The notes beneath the pieces were generated by a model. That model was not told the origin of the DNA. It did no database searches and saw only the letters and a program-made list of their open reading frames with translations. This document shows positions 9,857 to 17,612 of a DNA stretch of 61,743 bases, piece after piece; the first letter of the stretch is position 1; the number at the start of each line of letters is the position of its first letter. The stretch is taken from the IMG/VR virus record IMGVR_UViG_3300032893_000044, positions 1 to 61,743 of that record; one strand, 5' to 3'. This stretch comes from a virus. The position numbers and the translations under genes are program-made.

Positions 9857-10044
9857 AATTGGTCCTTTATAATATACTTGTAGTAAGCTTTAACCCATGC
9901 GAGCTCATGCCCCTTTAACATGTGTTTTAGCGTTTCAGTAGGTGTTTCACGACCACGCACGAAGACCAATCTGCCATAAGCTTTTAACGTTAGCTTAGGC
10001 GTGCCATAGTGTATATAAAACGCAGGATTTATGTTTTGCATCAT
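9823..10044 (-). CDS. PYY-module small protein A4
   Basis: 73 residues. It begins MMQNIN exactly as A3 does and shares its middle (LKAYG...VxGxxTPxxTLK), with KAYYKYII at 52-59 followed by an extra hydrophobic 14-residue tail. ATGA overlap with A3. A3 and A4 look like a duplicate pair. Confidence 0.7.
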   Translation of the reverse strand: MMQNINPAFYIHYGTPKLTLKAYGRLVFVRGRETPTETLKHMLKGHELAWVKAYYKYIIKDQLWQKLLALSLI

Positions 10045-10202
10045 TTTTGCCTCATTATACGCTTGTAGTAATCTTTAACCCACATGAGCTCATTGTTAGT
10101 GTCAGTGAACATGTATTTTAGCGTTTTAGGAGGTGTGCCAGGACCATATACGAAGCATGTACCGCCATAAGCTTGTAACACAATATTTATATTTTGCATC
10201 AT
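10041..10202 (-). CDS. PYY-module small protein A3
   Basis: 53 residues from ATG 10202, which overlaps the A2 stop as ATGA; the longer reading from 10241 would overlap A2 by 40 bases. YGPGTPPKTLKYMFTD at 19-34 and KDYYKRIM at 43-50. It is nearly the same as gene B7 at 35063 in another cluster on the other strand (YGPGTPPKTLTYLLTD). Confidence 0.7.
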   Translation of the reverse strand: MMQNINIVLQAYGGTCFVYGPGTPPKTLKYMFTDTNNELMWVKDYYKRIMRQK

Positions 10203-10414
10203 GCTTTCCCCACTATGATTTGGTAGTATTCTTTGGGCCATTTTAACAGACTACCGGTAATAAAGAGGAGACGTTCTAGCGCTGCGCCTGGGTTGGCATT
10301 TTTAGAGACAGCGCAACCATAACCAAAATAAAAATTGCTTGAAAGTATGTGATATTCAGTATAAATATGAGGAACAAAAGAATGCGTATACAGTATTACT
10401 TCCTGTTCCATCAT
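10199..10414 (-). CDS. PYY-module small protein A2
   Basis: 71 residues, aromatic N-terminal half (YHILSSNFYFGYGC), helix NPGAALERLL at 41-50, KEYYQIIV at 61-68, ending GKA. It ends with the same 3' DNA (a run coding YYQIIVGK) seen in A6 and A7. Confidence 0.7.
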   Translation of the reverse strand: MMEQEVILYTHSFVPHIYTEYHILSSNFYFGYGCAVSKNANPGAALERLLFITGSLLKWPKEYYQIIVGKA

Positions 10415-10424
10415 TCTTTCGCTC

Positions 10425-10787
10425 TCATACTTGTCGTGGCTTTGAAACAGTACATACTCGGCCTATCACAAATTGATAATATTCTTTCAAAAATTTCTGG
10501 TAGCGTGGATCTGCCCAAAAGTCAAAGCTGAGTTTTAAAAACTCAGTAGGACTCATCAAAATCATTTTTCGCGTAATAGTGTGTAGATAATGAAAATGAT
10601 GGTTAATCATACTAATTAGAAGTTTTCTTTCTTGTTCTGTATATTGGGAATACCCATTCTTAGTAACTAAACCATAATACTGCCTAAAAAAAGGCAAAAC
10701 AACGGACATCCAGCGTTGTGTTCTAGCGATATGCCACCATACTTCATAAGGAGCATAACCTAAGAAATCAGTAGGATTAAGTACCAT
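10425..10787 (-). CDS. PYY-module protein A1, two modules in one chain
   Basis: 120 residues, first gene of cluster A. It holds two modules: LNPTDFLG (3-10) with RQYYGLV (35-41), and MSPTEFLK (78-85) with KEYYQFV (101-107). This is the family's defining pair: a Pro-started helix, then a [KR]x[YH]Y[QKR]x[IV] helix. Here the two are fused, either by in-frame fusion of neighbours or as an ancestral double form. No known enzyme motif and no signal peptide. Function unknown. Confidence 0.65.
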   Translation of the reverse strand: MVLNPTDFLGYAPYEVWWHIARTQRWMSVVLPFFRQYYGLVTKNGYSQYTEQERKLLISMINHHFHYLHTITRKMILMSPTEFLKLSFDFWADPRYQKFLKEYYQFVIGRVCTVSKPRQV

Positions 10788-10883
10788 ATTTATTCCTAAG
10801 GTACGGCCTTTTCATAGCCAAATTCCCCCCGCTCTCAGTGCCTAAAGAGAGGGGAGGGTCCTTGGTGAGGGAAAGCAACAATA

Positions 10884-11294
10884 TTAGTCAATGACAGGGA
10901 AAATCTGCCCTTCTAAGTCTGCTTGACGCTGTGAGCGCATAATGTATAAGCCTTTTTTCAAAGGAACAGGATTATGCTCACCGGTGGGTCGATCTTCTTT
11001 CATATGGTGATGTTCTAGCGTTGTATCTTCTTTAACCACAACCAAAAAGGTATTGAAGCGATCCATATTGGCCGCTTTGTAAACCGTTACTTTGCCCGGA
11101 TCTGCTACCCGGTGATGATGCGCGGTTGCTTCACCTTCGATAATCGTAATGCCGCCCTTTTCATCTAATCCCAATTTTTCTAGCGTTTTTTCAAAGGTGC
11201 TCATATCTAAACTGCAATCACCAATCGCTAAACAAGTGCTATCGCTAACTCGATTAAAATAAACATCCCCTTGATGACCACTGTAATTTTCCAT
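10884..11294 (-). CDS. conserved phage protein with His-rich GEATAHHHR motif
   Basis: 136 residues, ATG behind AGGAG. HQGDVYF at the N-terminus, GEATAHHHRV at about 54-63, EHHH at about 93-96 and MRSQRQAD near the end. The GD-V ... GExTxHxHR ... layout belongs to a widespread uncharacterised family in phages and bacteria. The clustered histidines suggest a cupin-like metal site, which is inference. It is the promoter-distal gene of the 10884-13924 run; a short CTCTC/GAGAG inverted repeat lies after its stop. Confidence 0.7.
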   Translation of the reverse strand: MENYSGHQGDVYFNRVSDSTCLAIGDCSLDMSTFEKTLEKLGLDEKGGITIIEGEATAHHHRVADPGKVTVYKAANMDRFNTFLVVVKEDTTLEHHHMKEDRPTGEHNPVPLKKGLYIMRSQRQADLEGQIFPVID

Positions 11295-11356
11295 GTTAAC
11301 TCCTAAATTAGTTTAATTAAACTCTACCCAATTTTACCTCAATTTTGACAAAAAAG

Positions 11357-11590
11357 CTACTTCGCCTTCTTTTTAAGCGCAGGGGCACACTGCCCCTCTA
11401 ACGTTTGACGTAATTCTTCCAAATCCACCTTTAATTTTTTCAAATGGAAGATATACTCACTCATCGGCACTTGCTTTTTTGCCAAACTATTCATCTCTTT
11501 TTCAATATATTCGTCAACATCATCAGAATATGTTGCCAACGTATCGACTAACAACTCATATTGAAATTGAGTTAATACAATATTTAACAT
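11357..11590 (-). CDS. hypothetical helical protein
   Basis: 77 residues, predicted helical, with Gln/Glu/Leu heptads near 25-65 and a basic tail (KKKAK). The start overlaps the stop of the 322-residue gene by TAATG, so the two are probably co-translated. No family recognised. Confidence 0.6.
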   Translation of the reverse strand: MLNIVLTQFQYELLVDTLATYSDDVDEYIEKEMNSLAKKQVPMSEYIFHLKKLKVDLEELRQTLEGQCAPALKKKAK

Positions 11591-12558
11591 TAAGCCTCCA
11601 CCACCGGATTATATTCACCAGGATTAAGGCCCCAAGTCCAACCAATTGCATCCAACAAATTAGCAAAAGGTATATTCACTTCTACTATTTTTTGCGAATG
11701 AATCGGGTGATCTGCGGGTAATAATCCAGCCTTCTTCATAATCAATAAATTACTCGGCACCAAATCGACTTGATCAATATTACCAACAACCGCTAACGAC
11801 CGGGTTACCCTATCTTCATCTTCGTCCTCGTCGTCATCTTCATCACCATCATCGTTTTGAACCTTCGGAAGCTTCGCCAAAAGCGCCTTCACTTTTTCAT
11901 TGTCATAAGCAAAATATTGACCACAAGGCACTTCAGTTTTTTCTCCACCTTCAGTTTCAGCATCCATCTTTAAAAGGCCTTGCACATATATCTTAAAGCC
12001 ATCCGGCGTTAAACCAATTTTGACACGTTCTTCTGGGGTCATGGCATCAGCCCCGGGCTCCATCGTGCGATTAATCAGCTTTAAGGCAAACCCCACTCGA
12101 ATAGTCCCGTTTTCCTCAGGAATTTCTAGCTTATAAATAGCCGCAAATTGATAATCTTTATCATTAATAGGACTCATATACAGCGAACCGCCGCCATCTT
12201 TAATAAAGTCCTCAAAACCTTTGTTCTTCCATCGACGAATCATCGAAGTGCGGATTTCAGCATTGGGGATACAAAATATTTGGTCAACCCTTAATAAATC
12301 TCCTGACCAGAGAAAGAACAACGCATAAGGAATTTTATAGCGATTACTGGTGATTTCAATCATACCATCCGCTTCTACTGCATCAAAAAAACGATCTGGC
12401 GACATCGCAATTTCTAAATGTTGCATCTGTTCTTCTGAAAGCTTCCACTCTTTGACTTGATCAATCGTTAGTTTTAACTTATTTAAGCGCTCTGGCGATA
12501 AATCGCTAGGTAATACTAATCCAGTTAACTCGATACCTTCTGAAACTTGGGATTGCAT
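11590..12558 (-). CDS. hypothetical protein with acidic tract
   Basis: 322 residues, ATG behind AAGGAG. It begins with two short helical segments, then a mixed alpha/beta body. Residues about 236-250 are almost all Asp/Glu. No family recognised. It sits two genes downstream of the ERF recombination gene, so a role in DNA processing or in binding an acid-sensitive partner is possible but unproven. Confidence 0.65.
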   Translation of the reverse strand: MQSQVSEGIELTGLVLPSDLSPERLNKLKLTIDQVKEWKLSEEQMQHLEIAMSPDRFFDAVEADGMIEITSNRYKIPYALFFLWSGDLLRVDQIFCIPNAEIRTSMIRRWKNKGFEDFIKDGGGSLYMSPINDKDYQFAAIYKLEIPEENGTIRVGFALKLINRTMEPGADAMTPEERVKIGLTPDGFKIYVQGLLKMDAETEGGEKTEVPCGQYFAYDNEKVKALLAKLPKVQNDDGDEDDDEDEDEDRVTRSLAVVGNIDQVDLVPSNLLIMKKAGLLPADHPIHSQKIVEVNIPFANLLDAIGWTWGLNPGEYNPVVEA

Positions 12559-12610
12559 GCACGTTGCTCCTTGTTACCATAAATCCAAAAATCATTATAG
12601 AATAATTGAC

Positions 12611-12997
12611 TTAGCTTTGTAAGTCAATGACTTTATGACTCGCCTTTTTAAAATGATATTGATAAAAATTTTTCCATACTTGAATATAAAGCTCACGTAT
12701 CGAAAAATCTTCAAAAAGATATTGCATGACTGTTTTAAAATAAGAATATTTCAAACGTCTTTTTAATTTTGTATATTTATTTTTAACACAAAACAATCTC
12801 TCTACCCAGAGCGGCTCAAGGTTAAAGCTTTCCCAGTTACCATAGACTTTATAGCCATAATCATACTCACACGCTAAACTTCTATTTTTAGGAAGCATCA
12901 GCACCTGACAATCAAAAGCTATATGGAATTCTGGCCTACTCCAATAGATAGAAGGCCCTAAGAAAAGAGCCTTCTTTTTTCGTTTTTTATGGGCCAT
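12611..12997 (-). CDS. hypothetical protein, possible distant PYY-type C-terminus
   Basis: 128 residues, very basic N-terminus (KKRKKKA), aromatic throughout. The C-terminal WKNFYQYHF (about 108-116) resembles the YY helix of clusters A-D, but there is no preceding Pro-started helix and it is not in a cluster. Start coupled to the upstream gene by TAATG. Confidence 0.55.
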   Translation of the reverse strand: MAHKKRKKKALFLGPSIYWSRPEFHIAFDCQVLMLPKNRSLACEYDYGYKVYGNWESFNLEPLWVERLFCVKNKYTKLKRRLKYSYFKTVMQYLFEDFSIRELYIQVWKNFYQYHFKKASHKVIDLQS

Positions 12998-13215
12998 TAA
13001 GAAGTCCTGGCTAGATCATTAATAAAATAGCCATACAACTTTTCATCGACATGACCCGACTGAGCCGGCCATTCATCTGATTGCGGGGTTGCTTCATATT
13101 TAACGCAAGGTTCTCCGTCACAATATTCCCATAAACCCAAACTTTCCATTAAGTATTGCATTTTTAAAACAGGAATGTGACGACTCACCTTAAATGTTAC
13201 AATTATATCTTGCAT
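12997..13215 (-). CDS. hypothetical small protein
   Basis: 72 residues, ATG behind GGGAGA. The N-terminus is beta-like (DIIVTFKVSRHIPVLKMQYL) and the rest acidic. It lies directly downstream of the ERF gene. No family recognised. Confidence 0.6.
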   Translation of the reverse strand: MQDIIVTFKVSRHIPVLKMQYLMESLGLWEYCDGEPCVKYEATPQSDEWPAQSGHVDEKLYGYFINDLARTS

Positions 13216-13234
13216 ATCCTTATCTCCCTTTAAA

Positions 13235-13924
13235 TTAAACTTTAGTTTTCAGCCTTTTAATGGCCTGTAACGCTTGCTTTTCCGTTAGTTCATGGAAAGT
13301 ACCTACTTTATAGTATTCTAGCATTTTAGCAATACCCTCAGTATCTAATTTTTCAAAAGCGATTTCCTTTAACTCATTTAAGGTCGGCTCTAAAACAAAA
13401 TGCTGCGTCACATCATCGACACTAGACGGCCTGACCGCCGGTACGGGTATTGTTTTAACCGGTGCATTGATGCGCTTAGGTGAAGCTTTCTTGATATCAC
13501 CTTCCCCTTCATCTTCTGGACTTTCTTCAGACTGAGTAATGCCTAAAATAGCCATCAGAGCATATCTGCGCCCATAACTAATGGTAGCTCCTACAGATTG
13601 GATCCACCCTTTGCCCCGCATTTCTTCCACCATCAAATCTAAAGAAGACTGTAGCCATTGTCCAGAATTATGCAACAATAGAGTGGTAATTCTGACTGAT
13701 TTGTTGCATTCTCCTTCAATATGCTGTGTGATACTGAGCCCTTGTTGCGCTAAAAGCTTTCTTACTTGCCCTAATAAATTTTCTAAGGTGGCATAATCAT
13801 AACTATATTTTTTGCCTTCCCGAGTCAGCACATCGACATGACCATCTTTTTTAATATCCGAAACCAGCGTTTGAAATTGCGCTAAGGCTTGAGACAACTC
13901 TTTCAACTCTGTTGAATTATGCAT
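13235..13924 (-). CDS. ERF-family single-strand annealing protein
   Basis: 229 residues. ERF proteins anneal complementary single strands in phage recombination and in circularising or repairing phage DNA. Residues about 1-150 fit the family: YDYATLENLLGQVRKLL, a beta stretch with LLLHNSGQWL, then VGATISYGRRYALMAILGI, the most conserved ERF segment. An acidic linker follows, then a Pro-rich stretch and a helical tail. ATG 13924 sits behind AGGGGTAAGG. It is the first gene of a leftward operon, with its promoter in the shared region 13961-13991. Confidence 0.9.
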   Translation of the reverse strand: MHNSTELKELSQALAQFQTLVSDIKKDGHVDVLTREGKKYSYDYATLENLLGQVRKLLAQQGLSITQHIEGECNKSVRITTLLLHNSGQWLQSSLDLMVEEMRGKGWIQSVGATISYGRRYALMAILGITQSEESPEDEGEGDIKKASPKRINAPVKTIPVPAVRPSSVDDVTQHFVLEPTLNELKEIAFEKLDTEGIAKMLEYYKVGTFHELTEKQALQAIKRLKTKV

Positions 13925-13960
13925 CTTTCCTTACCCCTGTTATTTGTTAGATACCTAAAC

Positions 13961-13996
13961 CCTTTACTTTTAATACTTTACTTAGTAAAGTATAAT
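13961..13996. promoter_or_regulatory. divergent overlapping promoters with palindromic operator
   Basis: Rightward: TTTACT (13963-13968), 17 bases, TAAAGT (13986-13991). Leftward: TTTACT on the minus strand (13984-13989), 17 bases, TAAAGG (13961-13966). The two share almost all bases. The core is a 9-base inverted repeat, ATACTTTAC/GTAAAGTAT around TTA (13973-13993), and a perfect TATAAT lies at 13991-13996. This would serve the ERF operon and the ribbon-helix-helix gene. The latter is a natural candidate to bind the palindrome. Confidence 0.65.
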
Positions 13997-14023
13997 CATA
14001 TTTTTTTTTAGAGAGGATGTAAA

Positions 14024-14260
14024 GTGATTAAGAAAAAAAGAAGCACGGCGGAACGTTTGGCTTTACAAGAAGAACGCAAGAATCGGGTCACCTACATTAA
14101 ACTTCCTTCTTCGGCCGTGAAACAGGAACTAAAAGCGATCGCTCGCGCTGAAAACTTAACGTCTTTGTCTGCTTTGCTGCATATTTGGATTTTAAGAGGT
14201 TTAGAACAGTATAAAGCAGATAAGCAAATGAATCCGGAAACCAAATTAATTAAGTTTTAG
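14024..14260 (+). CDS. putative ribbon-helix-helix regulator
   Basis: 78 residues from GTG 14024 behind GAGAGG. After a basic N-terminus comes a strand TYIKLPSS (about 23-30), helix AVKQELKAIARAEN and helix SLSALLHIWILRGLEQ, the layout of a CopG/Arc-type ribbon-helix-helix fold. It is divergent from the ERF operon across a palindromic site and probably controls both. It overlaps the convergent VRR-NUC gene by 15 bases. Confidence 0.65.
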   Translation: MIKKKRSTAERLALQEERKNRVTYIKLPSSAVKQELKAIARAENLTSLSALLHIWILRGLEQYKADKQMNPETKLIKF

Positions 14261-14650
14261 ATAGTCGGTGAGACCTTTTTTAGCCTCATCGACGCTATAC
14301 CAGACCATAGTCTGATAGCCCAGTTCTTGGCAAGACGTTAAGAACTCCTGTTGGCTTTCAGTTAGTTTGTTTCCTTTAGTCTTAAATTCAGCGACAAGGC
14401 CGTGATAGGATGCTCGGGGATAAAGACAGATAATATCGCTGACGCCGGGAGTGACGCCTTCTGCTTTGAGTAGTTTTGCTTCTAGCGCATGACGGCTGCC
14501 GCCATTGGCGGGGTGAAAGGTCACTTTGCGTACCTGCGGGTATTGGTAGCGGAGCCATTGAAAAAATGCGCGTTGATGTTGCGCTTCTTGGCGTCGGGGT
14601 TTTTTGCGAGGCTTTTTAGGGGCTGGGGTAAGCAAATTTAGCATAATCAT
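14246..14650 (-). CDS. VRR-NUC domain nuclease
   Basis: 134 residues. The VRR-NUC fold is a PD-(D/E)xK nuclease often found in phages and in structure-specific nucleases. Seen here: QRAFFQWLRYQYP, HPANGGSR (53-60), GVTPGVSDIICL with the catalytic-type Asp, then AEFKTKGNKLTESQQ with the ExK pair and conserved Gln. A basic N-terminus (KKPRKKPRR) may bind DNA. Start coupled by ATGA to the AT-hook gene. It may act in recombination with the ERF protein. Confidence 0.88.
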   Translation of the reverse strand: MIMLNLLTPAPKKPRKKPRRQEAQHQRAFFQWLRYQYPQVRKVTFHPANGGSRHALEAKLLKAEGVTPGVSDIICLYPRASYHGLVAEFKTKGNKLTESQQEFLTSCQELGYQTMVWYSVDEAKKGLTDYLKLN

Positions 14651-15021
14651 AATCGGTCAGTTTTACGGGGCCTCCCTCGTCCTTTGTAAAAAGTGGGTAC
14701 TTCGGCAGCGGGAGGAGGTTTTAAGGATTTAGGTCTGCCGGGTCCTTTTTTCTCTGGCAAGAGCGATTGAATACCCAGCTTACGAGGATAAGGTAGTTTT
14801 TCTGCTGGGGGTTCAGCGCTGATTGTGTCAACCTTTTTGTCAACTTCAGGAAGGGGTTCAGGCTTAGGGGGGGTAATGGGCGCTTTAGTCTCAGCAACGG
14901 GATTTTCATTAGCGAAGGTATAAGCCATCCCAATCGCGGTTAAGTAGGTATGTCCTTCTTTGACTAAGGTTTTGACATTTTCCTCAATAATTTTGCGGCT
15001 ATTCCCAGTCTTCATCATCAT
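14647..15021 (-). CDS. AT-hook-like DNA-binding protein
   Basis: 124 residues. N-terminal helix of a type common in phages (NVKTLVKEGHTYLTAIGMAY), then a Pro/Glu-rich linker, then two AT-hook cores, GPGRPKS (about 94-100) and GRGRPRKTD at the C-terminus. AT-hooks bind the minor groove of AT-rich DNA. The start is one of three successive ATGs at 15013-15021 inside the end of the upstream gene. Confidence 0.6.
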   Translation of the reverse strand: MMMKTGNSRKIIEENVKTLVKEGHTYLTAIGMAYTFANENPVAETKAPITPPKPEPLPEVDKKVDTISAEPPAEKLPYPRKLGIQSLLPEKKGPGRPKSLKPPPAAEVPTFYKGRGRPRKTDRL

Positions 15022-15418
15022 TATCGGTTTCCTGTTTATTGCGTTTAGACTCCGTCATATACCCTTCTTCACGTCCTACCATATATTCCCATCGTTTAGG
15101 CGCTTCACAGGGTTTCCATACTTCAAACCATTGGGCTTTTTCGGGAAGGCCAATTTTTTGAGTAGAAATCTCATAGGCATAGGCATATTTTTCTAAATGC
15201 GTATCTAAAATGCGAAGCGTATCTAATGAATGAATGATCGCGTGCATATCTATAATATCAAAAATCGTTTCGCTTGCGCTTAAAAACTTGTTAAAACCGC
15301 GCAGTTCATCTTTAATCACTAAGCCTTTTTGATACTGCGGTTCATGCTTGATCATGCCAACCTTACGAAGGGAATGAGTATGGGGAATGGTCTTAATCAA
15401 CAAATAGCGATATTGCAC
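14999..15418 (-). CDS. hypothetical protein
   Basis: 139 residues from GTG 15418, with GAGGG just upstream. Mixed alpha/beta with an acidic C-terminus (DNDDEDWE). First gene of the leftward pair with the AT-hook and VRR-NUC genes, which overlap it and each other. No family recognised. Confidence 0.6.
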   Translation of the reverse strand: MQYRYLLIKTIPHTHSLRKVGMIKHEPQYQKGLVIKDELRGFNKFLSASETIFDIIDMHAIIHSLDTLRILDTHLEKYAYAYEISTQKIGLPEKAQWFEVWKPCEAPKRWEYMVGREEGYMTESKRNKQETDNDDEDWE

Positions 15419-15543
15419 TACACCCTCATTTAGCTTTTAAACTAAGTCAAGCATAAGAGTTTTTAAAATCGCTCGTCAACGCGCTACTACACATACTGCA
15501 AAAAATCAGTTATGCTGTGACGGTTTCACTAAAAAGGATTTTT

Positions 15544-15996
15544 ATGCAGCTAAACACCCTACAGGATACTAGTCTTTATTTTCATCTTCATAGTCTTTAC
15601 TTACACACGTCCCGCTTATACGGGAGTGCGCTACGTCCTTTAGGATTAGTGCCTGAACAATTTATGCTCTTAGTTGCATTGCAAACCATCCATATCGCAG
15701 CAAACTTAGCAAAAACTTTATCGGTTAATCGCACGACTTTATCGCGTACGTTAAAGACGTTAGCCGCGCGTCAGCAGATCCAAATCAAGAAAGTGAGAAC
15801 CGCTAAAAATCGCTTGCAAAAGCTTTATGAGCTCACGCCTAAAGGCCAAGATATTCTTAAAAAGGCTACGTTAGAATGGCGTAAGGTAGAGCTTTATCTG
15901 AAAAACAATTTAGAGCAAATGTTGCCGGATTTTGTCACAACTTCTGGCTGGATGACAGAAAGAATAAAGGAGTTAAAAATGATGACACACTCTTAA
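15544..15996 (+). CDS. MarR-type winged-helix regulator
   Basis: 150 residues from ATG 15544 (AAGGA upstream); an earlier GTG at 15517 has no site before it. Dimer helix at the N-terminus, PEQFMLLVAL, then the DNA-reading part LAKTLSVNRTTLSRTLKTL (about 57-75) and a wing with KKVRTAKNRLQKLYELTPKG, all as in MarR proteins. It stands alone upstream of the replication region and probably controls early genes, though its site is not evident. Confidence 0.85.
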   Translation: MQLNTLQDTSLYFHLHSLYLHTSRLYGSALRPLGLVPEQFMLLVALQTIHIAANLAKTLSVNRTTLSRTLKTLAARQQIQIKKVRTAKNRLQKLYELTPKGQDILKKATLEWRKVELYLKNNLEQMLPDFVTTSGWMTERIKELKMMTHS

Positions 15997-16099
15997 CTCC
16001 TTTCATGGTCTTTTTGAAAATTTTTGTTTAAAAGTTTTCGAGAAGATTTAGGCAGTTACAAGCTACTTAGGTGTGAAACTAATTAGCCTTAACTTTGAG

Positions 16100-16172
16100 A
16101 CGCTACCCCAAACACAAGCTCCAAAAACAACAAAAACAAACAAAACCCTGTTAGCGACCATAGGGGTAGCGT
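16100..16172 (+). promoter_or_regulatory. 10-base inverted repeat enclosing an A/C-only tract
   Basis: ACGCTACCCC (16100-16109) and its exact complement GGGGTAGCGT (16163-16172) flank 53 bases. Of these, about 40 are almost only A and C (CAAAAACAACAAAAACAAAC). If transcribed, this gives a stem closing a loop that cannot fold. It lies 48 bases before the initiator gene. It could be a leader RNA element or a pair of protein sites. Confidence 0.5.
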
Positions 16173-16219
16173 ATCAGAGCTGTAACTAAAGTGCAAGTAC
16201 AATTTACTTAGAGACAGCT

Positions 16220-16879
16220 ATGAAATTTGAAACCTGTAAATCTATTTATTCAACTTCTGTTAATAAACTAACTGGTATTGAGAAAGCTTTATTAATTTAC
16301 CTTTGCTATCGCACGAATGCGGAGGGAAATGCTTTCCCCAGTTTGAAGCGGATCAGTCGCGATATTAGTTACTGCTTAACAACAGTTAAAGGCACCATCA
16401 AAAGCCTCATTGAAAAAAACTTCATCCGGAAGATCCCAGCAGTCCCCCAATCCTCCCGACGCTCCAATGTTTATCAACTAAATCATAGCATGCTCTTTGC
16501 TCAGAAGCCTGTGGATAACTCTGTTGATAAGTACCGAAAATCTGTGGATAAGTTTGTGGATAAGTTGTTAGTAAATAGCCGGGTGGATAAACATACAGGG
16601 CGCGAGGCGACCACAGAATATATTAATAATATAAATACTAACCCTTATAATAATATTATAGTTAATCGAGGAGGGACGGCTTATCAAAAACAGCAATTAA
16701 AAGAAAAAGAAAAAAGGCAATTGGCTTATCTGCTCGCTTTATGCAAGCAAAGAAGCGTTTCTCAAAAAGCGGTACCTGTGGTCATTCCTGAGACTATACC
16801 TCCCTTAACCCCCCGTGCGCCTAAGACCTTAGCGGCCATCCTAGGAGAAAAAAATGTTACCTACGGCCAATTACGCTGA
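16220..16879 (+). CDS. replication initiator-like winged-helix protein
   Basis: 219 residues. Residues 1-85 form a helix-turn-helix domain found in phage and plasmid initiators (LTGIEKALLIYLCYRTN, FPSLKRISRDISYCLTTVKGT, LIEKNFIRKI). The middle (about 97-125) repeats VDN/VDK because the DNA there is a run of DnaA-box sequences. A basic tail follows. Initiators of this kind bind the origin and recruit the host replisome. The gene after it overlaps by 26 bases, and the two probably act together. Confidence 0.7.
   Translation: MKFETCKSIYSTSVNKLTGIEKALLIYLCYRTNAEGNAFPSLKRISRDISYCLTTVKGTIKSLIEKNFIRKIPAVPQSSRRSNVYQLNHSMLFAQKPVDNSVDKYRKSVDKFVDKLLVNSRVDKHTGREATTEYINNINTNPYNNIIVNRGGTAYQKQQLKEKEKRQLAYLLALCKQRSVSQKAVPVVIPETIPPLTPRAPKTLAAILGEKNVTYGQLR
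16510..16590 (+). other. candidate replication origin: DnaA boxes
   Basis: Three exact copies of TGTGGATAA, the complement of the DnaA box TTATCCACA, lie at 16510-16518, 16543-16551 and 16555-16563. Two one-mismatch copies are at 16522-16530 and 16582-16590. All are on the same strand inside the initiator gene. Confidence 0.75.
16616..16668 (+). other. AT-rich stretch, candidate unwinding element
   Basis: About 53 bases of nearly pure A/T (AATATATTAATAATATAAAT and TTATAATAATATTATAG) follow the DnaA boxes by 26 bases. Box array plus AT-rich element is the usual plan of a DnaA-dependent origin. Confidence 0.65.
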
Positions 16880-17531
16880 GTTAGTGGCTAGCGCGGAGCG
16901 CATTTTAACGCGCTTAACTCGTCACGTCCCCAATCACCAGCTAGATAACTGGCAAATGGTTAATTTGATTAAGCAGCATGGGGTGGAAAAGGTATTGATG
17001 ACGTTAAAGGCGGTGATCGAGAACAAGACGGGGAACGTAGCAAACTTTCCTCGTTATTTAAAAAGCTGTTTGCATGGTGGCTGGGAGCTTGCTGAAACGG
17101 GCCAAGGTGCCACGAACGGCAAAAACCGTCATCACACATATGAAGAAACGCAAGTCACGCTAGAATCGCAAAATCTTTCGTTTAAACGCACAGTTGAGAA
17201 AGAGCAGCGCATGCGAGAGATTTGGCAAGCATTACCGGTTGAGCAGCGTTACCGGATCAAGGCGTGGTTAAAAGCCTCTCCGTTGGAGCAATTGATGCCT
17301 GAGCAGATTTTGCAGCGGTCTTTACGGGCATTAGAGGCGGATGAACCTGATCGAGGGTCTTTTACGCTTTTGAATTTTGCTGAAACTCATATTCCTGAAG
17401 AATTTAGTTTACCCAAGCCTGATTTGAGTGTTTTAGGAGAAAAAGAAAAACCTGTTAATAAGCTGATTAATGAGCTAGAAAAAAAATTTGGCGCAGTTCA
17501 AGTGGAAGTTAAGCCCCAAACTTGGGGCTAA
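16854..17531 (+). CDS. putative replication accessory protein
   Basis: 225 residues, ATG 16854 behind AGGAG and inside the end of the initiator gene. Helical N-terminus, then NFPRYLKSCLHGGWEL (about 62-77), a pattern common in C-terminal parts of plasmid/phage initiators. Further segments WQALPVEQRYRIKAWL and an acidic-basic tail. It may be a separated initiator C-terminal domain or a helicase loader. Its own last codons (17512-17529) form the first AGCCCC hairpin. Confidence 0.6.
   Translation: MLPTANYAELVASAERILTRLTRHVPNHQLDNWQMVNLIKQHGVEKVLMTLKAVIENKTGNVANFPRYLKSCLHGGWELAETGQGATNGKNRHHTYEETQVTLESQNLSFKRTVEKEQRMREIWQALPVEQRYRIKAWLKASPLEQLMPEQILQRSLRALEADEPDRGSFTLLNFAETHIPEEFSLPKPDLSVLGEKEKPVNKLINELEKKFGAVQVEVKPQTWG
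17512..17529 (+). repeat. AGCCCC/GGGGCT hairpin 1
   Basis: AGCCCCAA/TTGGGGCT with a two-base centre, within the final codons of the gene ending at 17531. Preceded by GAAGTTA, as in hairpins 3 and 4. AT-rich downstream but no T run, so a weak terminator at best. Confidence 0.7.
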
Positions 17532-17612
17532 TAAATTAAGGATTAAAATATGTCTTGCACAATCCAATCTAGCGCGATTTTAAACAAATGTCAAGCGTAA
17601 TCTATCGAAAGT

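Noticed and set aside
9117-10787. Resemblance of the PYY module to an F-box (Pro-x-Glu helix then a second helix)
   Set aside because: The spacing and the Trp/Leu pattern of F-boxes are absent and the host is a bacterium, so the likeness is too general.
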